From Thermohalobaculum sp963700775 (GTDB lineage: Bacteria > Pseudomonadota > Alphaproteobacteria > Rhodobacterales > Rhodobacteraceae), in NCBI GenBank assembly GCA_963700775.1, contig CAVOYU010000014.1, forward strand, positions 62,001 to 126,000: DNA of 64,000 nucleotides, given 5' to 3'. Numbering within the stretch: position 1 is the first letter of the stretch; the number at the start of each line of letters is the position of its first letter. The notes under the pieces are model-generated. The model ran no database searches. It was not told where the DNA came from and saw only the letters and a list, made by a program, of their open reading frames with translations. Made by a program: the position numbers and the translations under genes. This document shows positions 25,824-34,083 of the stretch, in pieces.

Positions 25824-25844
25824 ACGGGCCCCGCTGGCTCCCCG

Positions 25845-26213
25845 CTAAGCCTCCGCCGCCCCGCTCAGGCTGCTGAGGCGGATCAGCCAGCGCCCGTCAG
25901 GCTGGCGCTCGAGGACGCCGAGCGAGCAGCCGGCGGTCGCCGGGTCGCCCTCGGAGAACTCGACCAGGCACCAGCCGAGCCCGCCCTCGCTGCCGGCATC
26001 GATCACCGTCAGGCGTTTGCGTCCGGCATCGGGCGCCGCGGTCCAGATGCGGTGCAATGCCTCGATTGCTGTGCGGCCCCGCGCCGGCGGCGCCCAGGGC
26101 GAGAAGACCGCGCCGTCCTCGGTCCAGAAGGCGGCGCAGCGGGCGGCATCGCCGGCCCGGTAGGCTTCGCCCATGGCATCGAACAGGGCCTGCGCCTCGG
26201 CGCGGAAACTCAC
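25845..26213 (-). CDS. SnoaL/NTF2-like protein (DUF4440 type)
   Basis: A 122-residue protein with the NTF2-like pattern: FDAMGEAYRAGDAARCAAFW, EDGAVFSPWAPPARGRTAI and a C-terminal strand GRWLIRLSSLSG. Such folds serve as small enzymes or binding modules; no catalytic set is diagnostic here. It starts with GTG at 26213 overlapping the pip stop codon (GTGA), so it is translated by coupling to the peptidase. A larger open frame covering both genes is an artefact of the overlap. Confidence 0.75.
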   Translation of the reverse strand: MSFRAEAQALFDAMGEAYRAGDAARCAAFWTEDGAVFSPWAPPARGRTAIEALHRIWTAAPDAGRKRLTVIDAGSEGGLGWCLVEFSEGDPATAGCSLGVLERQPDGRWLIRLSSLSGAAEA

Positions 26214-27193
26214 TCGTTCTCTCTCTGACGCTGATCGGCGAGCCGGTCGGTCGCCCGGATCAGCTCGGCGGCAATGCCCGGCTCGGACAGCGCATGGCCG
26301 CCGTCGTCGACCAGCTTCAGCACCCCGGCCGGCCACTCGGCGGCGAGCCGAGCGGCGGTCTCGGGCGGACAGATCATGTCGTAGCGGCCCTGGACGATCA
26401 CGCCGGGGACGCCGCGGATGCGGGCCATGTCGCGCAGCACCTGCCCGTCCTCCTCGAGCCATCCGCCGTGGGAGAAGAAATGGCTCTCGATCCGCGCGAA
26501 GGCGCGGGCGTAAGCCGCGTCGATGAAGCCGGCACGCGACGGGCGGAGTGCCGCCGTGGCGGTCTCCCAGCGCACCCAGGGCCGGGCGAAACGGGTCTGC
26601 GCCGCCTCGTTGCCCCCGGACAGGCGGCGGTAATAGGCGCCGATCAGATCGTCCCGTTCCTCCGGCGGGATCGGGGCGACGAATTCGGCCCAGTCCTCGG
26701 GGAAGAACCGCGCCGCGCCGCCGCCGTAGAACCAGTCGAGCTCGGCCCGGGTCATGGCGAAGACGCCGCGCAGGATCAGCGCCGAGGCGCGCTCCGGATG
26801 GCGCTGGGCATAGAGCAGCGCTAGGGTCGAGCCCCAGGAGCCACCGAACAGGTGCCAGCGCTCGACACCGAGATGGGCGCGCAGGCGCTCGATATCCTCG
26901 ACCAGATGCCAGGTGGTGTTGGCCTCGAGGCTCGCATGGGGCAGCGAGCGCCCGGTGCCGCGCTGGTCGAACAGCACGATCATGTAGCGCGCCGGGTCGA
27001 AGAAGCGGCGCATGAAGGGGCTGATCCCCGCTCCCGGCCCGCCATGCAGCACCAGCACCGGGGTGGCGCCTTCGGTGCCGCAGATCTCCACGTAGAGCTC
27101 GTGCCCGTCGCCGACCGGCAGGTGGAAGCGCCGGTAGGGCTCGATCGCCGGATAGAGCCGGGGCGCCGTCCTGACGTCGGGGCCTTGCAGCAA
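26210..27193 (-). CDS. pip: Proline iminopeptidase
   Basis: A 327-residue alpha/beta hydrolase of peptidase family S33 that removes N-terminal proline from peptides in the cytoplasm. The oxyanion motif VLHGGPGAG lies near 47-55, FDQRGTGRS follows, the nucleophile elbow is GGSWGSTLAL (about 115-124), and the acid and histidine are in QGRYDMICP and DDGGHALSEP. It begins with TTG at 27193; a CGGAGG site 7 bases upstream supports this rare start. It is coupled to the NTF2-like gene downstream. Confidence 0.93.
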   Translation of the reverse strand: MLQGPDVRTAPRLYPAIEPYRRFHLPVGDGHELYVEICGTEGATPVLVLHGGPGAGISPFMRRFFDPARYMIVLFDQRGTGRSLPHASLEANTTWHLVEDIERLRAHLGVERWHLFGGSWGSTLALLYAQRHPERASALILRGVFAMTRAELDWFYGGGAARFFPEDWAEFVAPIPPEERDDLIGAYYRRLSGGNEAAQTRFARPWVRWETATAALRPSRAGFIDAAYARAFARIESHFFSHGGWLEEDGQVLRDMARIRGVPGVIVQGRYDMICPPETAARLAAEWPAGVLKLVDDGGHALSEPGIAAELIRATDRLADQRQRENE

Positions 27194-27320
27194 TGGACTG
27201 CCTCCGGGTTCCGGGCGCGGCGACCGGCGCCATGGTGCCGGCCCGCTGACTGGGCTATGGAATGAACTATGTCATGCTTCGCCGTTGATGCAAGCGGAGC
27301 GCAGCGAAACGGAGGACCGG

Positions 27321-28079
27321 ATGGCGGTGCCGGGCAGTGCGGAGCGAACCGGGGTCGACCCGGCCGAGATCGCCAAGTTCGAGGCGATGGCCGACGAGTG
27401 GTGGGACCCGAACGGCAAGTTCCGGCCGCTGCACATGCTGAACCCGTGCCGGCTCGGCTACGCGGTGGCGCAGATCGCCGCCCAGCACGGCCGCGACCCG
27501 GCGAGCCTGCGCCCCTTCGAGGGGCTCAGGCTGCTCGACATCGGCTGCGGCGGCGGGCTGCTCTGCGAGCCGATGGCGCGGCTGGGTGCCGAGGTGCTGG
27601 GGGCGGACGCGGCGGCGCGGAACATCCCCGTCGCCCGGCTCCACGCCGAGAAGATGGGGCTGGAGATCGACTACCGGGTGACCACCGCCGAGGCGCTGGC
27701 GGAAGCCGGCGAGAGCTTCGACGCGGTCCTCAACATGGAGGTCATCGAGCACGTCCCCGACCCGCAGGCCTATCTCGACGCCTGCGCCCGGCTGGTGCGG
27801 CCCGGCGGGCTGATGGTGACATCGACCATCAACCGAAACCCGAAAAGCTTCATGCTGGCCATCGTCGGCGCCGAGCATGTGTTGCGCTGGCTGCCGCGGG
27901 GCACCCATGACTGGTCGAAGTTCATCGTGCCGTCCGAGCTGAAGACGATGCTGGAGCGGGCGGAACTCCGGCCGGTCGACGCCAAGGGCTTCGCCTTCAA
28001 CCCGCTGGCCTGGGAATGGCGGGTCTCGGAGCGCGACCTCTCGGTCAACTACGTCACCACCGCCGTGAGGCCCACTTGA
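27321..28079 (+). CDS. ubiG: Bifunctional 2-polyprenyl-6-hydroxyphenol methylase / 3-demethylubiquinol O-methyltransferase
   Basis: A 252-residue SAM methyltransferase for both O-methylation steps of ubiquinone synthesis. It has the UbiG start FEAMADEWWDPNGKFRPLH, motif I LLDIGCGGGLLCEP, the GADAAARNI loop, VLNMEVIEHVPDP and the end GFAFNPLAWEWRVS. The ATG at 27321 has GGAGG five bases upstream and is preferred to the ATG at 27285. Divergent from pip. Confidence 0.95.
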   Translation: MAVPGSAERTGVDPAEIAKFEAMADEWWDPNGKFRPLHMLNPCRLGYAVAQIAAQHGRDPASLRPFEGLRLLDIGCGGGLLCEPMARLGAEVLGADAAARNIPVARLHAEKMGLEIDYRVTTAEALAEAGESFDAVLNMEVIEHVPDPQAYLDACARLVRPGGLMVTSTINRNPKSFMLAIVGAEHVLRWLPRGTHDWSKFIVPSELKTMLERAELRPVDAKGFAFNPLAWEWRVSERDLSVNYVTTAVRPT

Positions 28080-28103
28080 CCGCTGGGGCCGGCGCGGCGC
28101 GCC

Positions 28104-29003
28104 TTACCGTGCCGGCTTGACCAGCGCGAGGCCCGCGAACATCAGCGCCAGGGCGGCCCAGATCCAGGGCGAGTGGCGCTCGCCCTCGACGACCATGCCG
28201 ATGACGACGCCGAAGCCGGTGACCACATAGGCGATCTGGGCGGCGAACACCGGCCCGGCATGACCGATCAGCCAGATATAGGTGAAGTAGGCGATCAGGT
28301 GCAGCCCGGTATTCACGACGACCGCCAGCTCGGCCGGGCCGAGGCGCAGCGGGTCGAACCAGACGCCGGGCAACAGCAGGGTCGGTGCCAGCAGCAGGGT
28401 GGCGGCCCAGCTCAGCCCGCAGAGCACGGTAACCGCATCGCATCCCGGCGGCCGGGCGCTGGCGATATAGACGTTCTCGCCGGCATAGGAGAGGGCGACG
28501 ATCACCGGCAGGGCGACATAGATCGCCTGGCCCGCGACTGGCAAGCTGGCGTCCGGCAGGGCGATCAGCAGCACCGCCCCGGCGCCAAGGGCGAGGCCGG
28601 CGAGGCGATGCGGTTGCGGCCGCTCGAGGCCGAGGGGCAGCGCCAGCAGCAGGGTCGCCATCGGCACGAAGGCCAGCACGATCATCATCACCCCGACCGG
28701 CAGGTGCCGGTAGCCGAACAGCGAGACGGTGCCGGGCAGGGCGGTGCCAAGCAGGCCGCAGAACAGGAAGAACGCGACCGAGCGGCGGTCCAGCGGCAGC
28801 CGCCGGCCGGTCGCCGCCAGCACTGCCGCCAGCAGCAGCGAGGCCAGGGCCGCGGTGAAGAAGTTGATCGCCAGCGGGTGGTTGCCGGTCGAGACCGAGA
28901 GCTTCGAGACCGGTCCCGTCGCACCCCAGACCAGCCCGCTGAAGACCAGCGCCGCCCAGAGGCGCGCGCCGGCGGGCGGCTGGAGGTGGTCGGTCGTCGG
29001 CAT
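28104..29003 (-). CDS. EamA/DMT-family transporter
   Basis: A 299-residue membrane protein with about ten hydrophobic segments in two repeated EamA halves (about 14-135 and 150-297). The loop at the first helix, GLVWGATGPVSKL, is typical of drug/metabolite exporters. Start is ATG 29003; the 104-residue extension upstream is arginine-rich and unrelated. The substrate is unknown. It converges on ubiG. Confidence 0.85.
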   Translation of the reverse strand: MPTTDHLQPPAGARLWAALVFSGLVWGATGPVSKLSVSTGNHPLAINFFTAALASLLLAAVLAATGRRLPLDRRSVAFFLFCGLLGTALPGTVSLFGYRHLPVGVMMIVLAFVPMATLLLALPLGLERPQPHRLAGLALGAGAVLLIALPDASLPVAGQAIYVALPVIVALSYAGENVYIASARPPGCDAVTVLCGLSWAATLLLAPTLLLPGVWFDPLRLGPAELAVVVNTGLHLIAYFTYIWLIGHAGPVFAAQIAYVVTGFGVVIGMVVEGERHSPWIWAALALMFAGLALVKPAR

Positions 29004-29434
29004 CGGGAAAATCCGGAATACGCATTCGGCCGGGAAGCGCACTCGACCGGGAAGCGCATCGGGCTCCCTGCGGCCGGCGCCGGGCGCGGCGGCGTGCAAC
29101 TGGCCCGGCAATTGGCATCGGATCGGCGCCCAAGTCAATCTGCCGGATCCTGCCGACCGGGACCGAACCCGCTGTCGTGACCGGTGCCGATGGCCGCAGG
29201 TCAGGCTCGACCGCCGGACGTTTATTTGGGGACAACCTGCTGGTTTCCGCGAGATGCTTGATCCGGAAGTAAGACTGGCCGCGAGAGTGGCAGATTGCGG
29301 CCGAAGCTCATGCATTGGTATTGAATTGAAATCTTGATTTTATTTCATAAAGCGCGACAGACTCGGCAAGCCTCGGATTCCAAACGCGTTTTTAAGTAGC
29401 CCAATACCTGAAATCGAGCACCTACTCTCCTCAA
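29004..29434. other. Intergenic region upstream of the pilus-like genes
   Basis: About 430 bases without a supported gene. The part from about 29320 is AT-rich. It holds the promoter area of the minus-strand transporter and, at its right end, leads into the duplicated promoter element at 29435. Confidence 0.35.
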
Positions 29435-29468
29435 TAGTGTAAACGGGCGCTTTACCGTATACTTAAGG
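29435..29468 (+). promoter_or_regulatory. Duplicated promoter element, copy 1
   Basis: A 34-base block identical at 28 positions to 30367-30400. Both contain TATACT at offsets 24-29 (29458-29463) and TAGTGT 17 bases upstream, a plausible -10 and a weak -35, then TTAAGG. It sits 57 bases before the TadE-like start. Confidence 0.6.
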
Positions 29469-29525
29469 GAGAGTTATGATTCGCGGTCGAGCGACTGCGA
29501 GGTAGCGGTGCGTGGAGTCAAAGCG

Positions 29526-30173
29526 ATGCGCGGCATAAATGATTTTCTCCGGGACGATCGCGGATCGCAGACGATTCAGTTCGTGGTGTGGTTCCCGATG
29601 TGGTTCATCCTGATCATCACGATCACGGATGCGAGCCTGCTCTATTACGCCCATACCGAGATGTCGACGGTGGCGCGCGATACCGCGCGGCGGCTGACCT
29701 CGGGTGCGCTGCCCGATACCGCGGCCGCCGAGACCTATGCCATCGGCCGGCTCGGCAACCTGTCCTACACGGTCGATGTCGAGTACGACACTGCCACGAC
29801 CATGGCGGTGCGCATCTCGGTGCCGGCCGACGAGGTGGTGCCGTTCGGCTACATGATCCAGAAGATCCTGCCTCGCGCGCTGACCACCCGGGTCGCGATG
29901 CGGTCCGAGCCGAACCTCATCGCCAGCGCCGGCGGAAGCAGCGGAGGCGGCAACGGCGGTGGCAACGGGGTGGCAACGGGGTGGTTCGACCGGGGGTTCG
30001 ACTGGCGGTTCGACCGGCGGTTCGACTGGCGGCTCGACTGGCGGCTCGACTGGCGGCTCGACTGGCGGTTCGACGGGCGGTTCCACGGGCGGCAACGGCG
30101 GCGGCAACGGCGGCGGCAACGGTGGCGGCCCGAAGAAGTAAGGCGCCCGGCAGGTCGCGGCGGTCCGGAATGA
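29526..30173 (+). CDS. TadE-like pilus-associated protein with Gly-Ser-Thr repeat tail (frame slips in the tail)
   Basis: The N-terminus (FLRDDRGSQTIQFVVWFPMW, one membrane segment at about 10-35) is typical of TadE/TadG pseudopilin-like proteins exported with Tad/Flp pili. After about residue 138 comes GSSGGGNGGGNG, where two G-runs are each one base short of the pattern (near 29965-29981). As read, the tail becomes an Arg/Asp/Trp/Phe repeat and stops at 30173. With the two bases restored it reads (GSTG)n, (GNGG)3 and ends GPKK at 30141. The ATG at 29526 aligns with the second TadE-like protein; the in-frame GTG at 29508 is less likely. Confidence 0.75.
   Translation: MRGINDFLRDDRGSQTIQFVVWFPMWFILIITITDASLLYYAHTEMSTVARDTARRLTSGALPDTAAAETYAIGRLGNLSYTVDVEYDTATTMAVRISVPADEVVPFGYMIQKILPRALTTRVAMRSEPNLIASAGGSSGGGNGGGNGVATGWFDRGFDWRFDRRFDWRLDWRLDWRLDWRFDGRFHGRQRRRQRRRQRWRPEEVRRPAGRGGPE
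29983..30126 (+). repeat. 12-bp coding minisatellite (GSTG/GNGG)
   Basis: Twelve tandem 12-base units: nine of the type GGTTCGACTGGC and three of the type GGCAACGGCGGC. In one frame they encode Gly-Ser-Thr-Gly and Gly-Asn-Gly-Gly repeats, in another Phe-Asp-Trp-Arg. Copy number is likely variable. The spacing and perfect tandem array without spacers exclude a CRISPR. Confidence 0.85.
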
Positions 30174-30366
30174 ATTTCCCCGAACGCTCGTGTTCCGCTC
30201 GATGAGCCGACGCGTGAAGTTCTGGCTGCCGTTTCCTTGAATTCGGTTGACTTTGGCCGCAGCAGGATCCGGTTCGCTGCATGGACAAGCGCCGCGTATC
30301 TCCCTGGAACAAAATGACTCTCTCGGAAAGGTCTTGAAGTTAAACGAAAAAGTTCACTCAACCTGT
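30142..30366. other. Spacer between the two TadE-like genes
   Basis: About 225 bases with no supported gene. The right half is AT-rich and leads into the second copy of the promoter element. No clear terminator hairpin was seen after the repeat gene. Confidence 0.3.
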
Positions 30367-30400
30367 TAGTGTGAATCGGCGTTTTAACATATACTTAAGG
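30367..30400 (+). promoter_or_regulatory. Duplicated promoter element, copy 2
   Basis: Matches copy 1 (29435-29468) at 28 of 34 positions, including TATACT (30390-30395) and the flanking TTAAGG. It lies 67 bases before the second TadE-like gene. Confidence 0.6.
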
Positions 30401-30467
30401 ATGCATCTCGATTCGGTATGCCGGTTAAGCGATCGTGATGGGATGCGGGTGACTGAAGGGTTCGAGG

Positions 30468-30866
30468 ATGCGGTGCGTGTTGGCATTTCTGCGGGACGAC
30501 TATGGGGCGGTCACGATTGAGTTCGTGACGCTGGTTCCGGCGTTCGTGTTCGTGATGGTGCTGATCACGGATGCGAGCGTGGTCTATTACACGCGGTCCG
30601 AGATGTGGAACGTCGCGCGGGATGCGGCGCGCCGGATGTCGACCAAGGAGTTCACGACCCCCGAGCAGGTGCGCGCCTATGCCGCCGATCACCTGTTCAT
30701 GGGCCAGCGGACCTATTTCATCGAGCCCGAGTTCGGCGGCAACGTGACGGTGCGGATCGTGCTCAGCATGGGCCAGGCCGGCGTGTTCGGCTTCTTCTTC
30801 CAGCCGATCTTCGGCAGGGAACTGCTGGCCGAGGTGACGATGCGCAAGGAGCCGCTGATCGAGTGA
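30468..30866 (+). CDS. TadE-like pilus-associated protein
   Basis: A 132-residue protein with FLRDDYGAVTIEFVTLVPAF at the N-terminus, a single membrane segment (about 12-36) and the TadE-like ARDAARRMSTKEFTTP stretch. It resembles the first TadE-like protein without its repeat tail. TadE-like proteins carry type IV prepilin-like features and are needed for Tad pilus function. The Tad ATPase, secretin and prepilin peptidase are not in this window. Followed after 88 bases by the first TadG-like gene. Confidence 0.85.
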   Translation: MRCVLAFLRDDYGAVTIEFVTLVPAFVFVMVLITDASVVYYTRSEMWNVARDAARRMSTKEFTTPEQVRAYAADHLFMGQRTYFIEPEFGGNVTVRIVLSMGQAGVFGFFFQPIFGRELLAEVTMRKEPLIE

Positions 30867-30954
30867 CCCGGGGCCCCGGCGCCCGCGGGGTCGCTGGCCG
30901 GACAGACTGCTGCCCGCCGCATGGCCGGGCGGATGCAAGCGAAGGGAGACGGTT

Positions 30955-32357
30955 GTGTCGAGTAAGAGTATCCGTACCTTTATCGGTGACGAGAACGGCG
31001 GCTACACGGTGTGGTCGCTGACATGGTTCATGCTGTATGTGGCGCTCGGCGGCATCGCCGTCGACATGAGTGACGCGTTCCGCAACCAGAACATCCTGCA
31101 GTCGACCGCCGACGCCTCAGCGCTGGCCGGCGTGATCGAGCTGCCGGACGAGAACGCGGCGGTCACGGCGGCGCTCGCGTATTCCGTCGACAATATGGAC
31201 ATGAACATCAACGGCCATGTCCTGAAGGATTCCGAGGTGATCGTCGGGACCTGGGATTTCGCCACCCGGACCTTCTCTCCCGGTGGCGCCACGCCGAACG
31301 CGGTGCGCACGGTGACCCGGCGCGACCGCAGCAACAACAACCCGCTGGCGACCAACTTCCTGCCGATCCTGGCCTTCGCCGGCATCGACGCGACGCTGTT
31401 CGACATCAGCGTCGAGGCGATCGCGGCCAAGAACGTTCCGAGTTGCCTTACCAAGAACGGGCTGGTCGCCAACAACAGGTCGGACGTGACCTCAAACAAC
31501 CATTTCGATAATATATGCGTTCACGGGCAGAATATCTATTCGGATCAACTGGCCATGACTATGCGATCGACATCCAGAACAACAACACGATCGATCCCGG
31601 CTCTATTCTCACCATGCCCGACCTGGACATGATGAACGGTCGCCCGAACGTCTACAGCAACAATACCGGATTGGCCGAAGCGGTTGGCGAAGGCGATCTC
31701 TGGGCGAAGGACGCGTCGCAGGATGCGATCGACGAGTACATCGCAGGTCTCCTTGCGAGCGATCCCGATTATGCACCTGCCTATGTTCTGACGGACGACG
31801 GGTCCGGCACGGGAACGATGATTCTGAAGATCCAGTTCAGCATATCGGCGGCAGCTTCGCAGGCCCCTACTTGCCTGACACGGTCTACATCACCAGCTGC
31901 GTCCGGCGGCAGCGCGGTCACATTGCCGGGTGGGGTGTGGATCGAAAACGTGGTCATCGTGGGTGACTGCAAGATTACCGGCACTTCGGTGTGGCTTCGG
32001 AATGTAGTGCTGGCGTCATCGTTCACCGCGAACGGGCAGGACCCCTATCCGCAGAACGGCATCCATTTCGCCTCGGACGCGCAGATCGGCAGCGGCGACT
32101 TCTGCAGTGTCGGCGGCGGCGAAGGCCAGGTGACAATGATCACGAAGGCATCGATGCACGTCGCGGCCGGACCGGATGTCTACGGTCTCAGGATGATTGC
32201 TGGCGGGGACATCGAATTCACTGCCAACAATAGTGTGTTCAGCGTCTCCGCGCAGGCCGGGAATAACATCACTGCGACATCGAATGGCGACTGGTCGTAC
32301 TGCGTGGGCGGCGACTTCGCCGGACCGTTCGAGTGGCATTACGCCTTGGTCCAGTAG
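30955..32357 (+). pseudogene. TadG-like surface/pilus protein, copy 1, frameshifted
   Basis: Starts with GTG; the N-terminal 200 residues (FIGDENGGYTVWSLTWFML, FRNQNILQSTADASALAGV) closely match copy 2. A one-base deletion near 31548 breaks the frame: restoring a C gives YSDPTGHDYAIDI, matching copy 2. A second pair of shifts lies near 31845 and 31895, where GPYLPDTVYITSC in another frame aligns with copy 2. The rest runs in frame to the stop at 32357 and ends FEWHYALVQ. Restored length would be about 468 residues. As read the product stops at 31632. A decayed duplicate or sequencing errors are both possible. Confidence 0.75.
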
Positions 32358-32389
32358 GCCCGGAACGCTTACTCCACCGAAACGCACAG

Positions 32390-32430
32390 CGCGGCCGGCG
32401 GGTTATCCCGCCGGCCGCGTTCATTTTGTG
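32390..32430 (+). terminator. Intrinsic terminator after TadG-like copy 1
   Basis: A perfect 13-bp stem (32390-32402 with 32407-32419), loop TTAT, followed by TTCATTTTG on the plus strand. It ends the first TadE/TadG transcript and separates it from copy 2. Confidence 0.8.
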
Positions 32431-32613
32431 CGGTCCGGAGGAATCCGGCGGCGGATCGCGCCTGAAGCGCTGGTCGATCACGCGAGTGTGCTTGTTGAAA
32501 TTCTACCATTGCGTGTATTCGCGTGGTAATTTGGCAAAAGAAAAGAATCTAAAAAACGATTCGCCAGCTCCTGTGCGTCTGAGTGACATGTGGTTTACCG
32601 CAGGGAGTGCGTC

Positions 32614-33975
32614 GTGTTTATACAGTCTTTTTCCAGCTTCATCCGCGATGATCGCGGCGGTTACACTGTCTGGTCGCTGACCTGGTTCATGCTCTATGTC
32701 GCACTGGGCGGCATTGCCGTCGACATGAGCGACGCCTTCCGGAATCAGACCCTTCTGCAAAGCACGGCGGACGCTTCGGCGCTGGCCGGGGTGATCTCGC
32801 TTTCGGACCAGGCGGATGTCGTCAACCAGGCGATGGCCTACTCGGTCGACAACATGGATGTGCAGATCAACGGCGGGGTGCTGAACCCGGCCGAGGTCAC
32901 CGTCGGTACCTGGGATTTCGCCGCCCGGACCTTCACTCCCGGCGGCGCCACGCCGAATGCGGTGCGCGCTGTGACCCGGCGCGACAGCGACAACAACAAC
33001 CCGCTGGCGACCGCCTTCCTGCCGATCCTGGCATTCGCCGGCATCGACGCGACCCGCTTCAACATCAGCGTCGAGGCGGTCGCCGCGCGCGGCGTGCCGA
33101 GTTGCATCAACGACGGTTTCGTTGCCCTCAACACGACCGACATGAGGAGCAACAATGGCTACTACAACGACATCTGCATCCACGGTCAGAATGTCATCGT
33201 CGATCCCGGCCAGAACCACGCGGTCGACCTGCAGAACGGCAACGTTTTTGAGCTCGGCGTGCAGGTCAGCATGCCCGATCTCAACTGGCTGCCGAACCGC
33301 CAGAACCTCTGCAACAACAACACGGGTCTGTGCGATGCCAAGGTCGAGGGCGATCTCTGGCCGAAGGATATTGCGCGGTTGGGCGATATCATCGCCGGCC
33401 TGAGGCGCCTCGACCCCGACTACCTGCCCGAATTCATGGTGACCAAGGACGCGAGCGGCGATCTTCAGGTCGCCGGGGGCGTTACCATCGAGGAGCCGCC
33501 GAGCGGAAGCCTGCCGCCAACCCTGACGCCGATGACCGTCTACGTCCTCAACTGCAACGGCCAGGTCCAGCTCCCGGGGGTCCTGATCGAGCAGGTGGTC
33601 ATCGTTGCGACCTGCCGGATCCACTCGTCGTCGGGCACCCATATCGAGGACGCGGTCCTTGCGACGGACTATACGGGAAGCAACGCCGCGATCCACATGG
33701 CCGCCCAGTCCACGCTTGGCCGTGCCGACTACTGCACCGACGGCGGCGGCCTCGAGATCTACACGCCAGGAGATGTCCACCTGGCCGCCCAGGGCGAGTG
33801 GCACGGGCTGCGGATCGTCTCCGGAGGAGAGGTCAAGTTCACCTCGAAGAATGTGGGCATCCACGGCATGTCGGTGCAGGCGATCAACATCGACATGTCG
33901 TCGAACAACGATTTCGGGCTTTGCGCCGGCGGCGTGCCCGGACGTCCGGCCTGGCACTACGCCCTGGTCCGGTAA
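32614..33975 (+). CDS. TadG-like surface/pilus protein, copy 2
   Basis: A 453-residue protein read from GTG 32614, which has GGGAG six bases upstream and parallels the GTG of copy 1. The N-terminus (FIRDDRGGYTVWSLTWFML) is a TadG-like membrane anchor, followed by FRNQTLLQSTADASALAGV. The remainder lacks a von Willebrand A domain. It has repeated short strands with Asn-rich turns (for example IHGQNVIVDPGQNHAVDL and the 280-440 region), suggestive of a beta-helix, cysteines at intervals, and the end AWHYALVR shared with copy 1. Probably exported and membrane-anchored; function not known. Confidence 0.8.
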   Translation: MFIQSFSSFIRDDRGGYTVWSLTWFMLYVALGGIAVDMSDAFRNQTLLQSTADASALAGVISLSDQADVVNQAMAYSVDNMDVQINGGVLNPAEVTVGTWDFAARTFTPGGATPNAVRAVTRRDSDNNNPLATAFLPILAFAGIDATRFNISVEAVAARGVPSCINDGFVALNTTDMRSNNGYYNDICIHGQNVIVDPGQNHAVDLQNGNVFELGVQVSMPDLNWLPNRQNLCNNNTGLCDAKVEGDLWPKDIARLGDIIAGLRRLDPDYLPEFMVTKDASGDLQVAGGVTIEEPPSGSLPPTLTPMTVYVLNCNGQVQLPGVLIEQVVIVATCRIHSSSGTHIEDAVLATDYTGSNAAIHMAAQSTLGRADYCTDGGGLEIYTPGDVHLAAQGEWHGLRIVSGGEVKFTSKNVGIHGMSVQAINIDMSSNNDFGLCAGGVPGRPAWHYALVR

Positions 33976-34001
33976 CCCTGTTGCGGTGACCGGCCCCGGT
34001 T

Positions 34002-34043
34002 CCCGCGGCCGGCGGGCAAGAACCCCGCCCTGCCGGCCGCGGG
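34002..34043. terminator. Terminator-like hairpin between convergent genes
   Basis: CCCGCGGCCGGC (34002-34013) pairs with GCCGGCCGCGGG (34032-34043) over 12 bp, with further GC pairing outside. It lies between the TadG-like gene and the MttB-like gene. Confidence 0.55.
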
Positions 34044-34083
34044 GCCGGGGATCGCGCCTTCCGGAACCGGACGCGCCGCCGCC

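Noticed and set aside
29983..30126. Regular tandem repeats considered as a CRISPR array
   Set aside because: Units are 12 bases, contiguous, without unique spacers, and in the coding region of a TadE-like gene.
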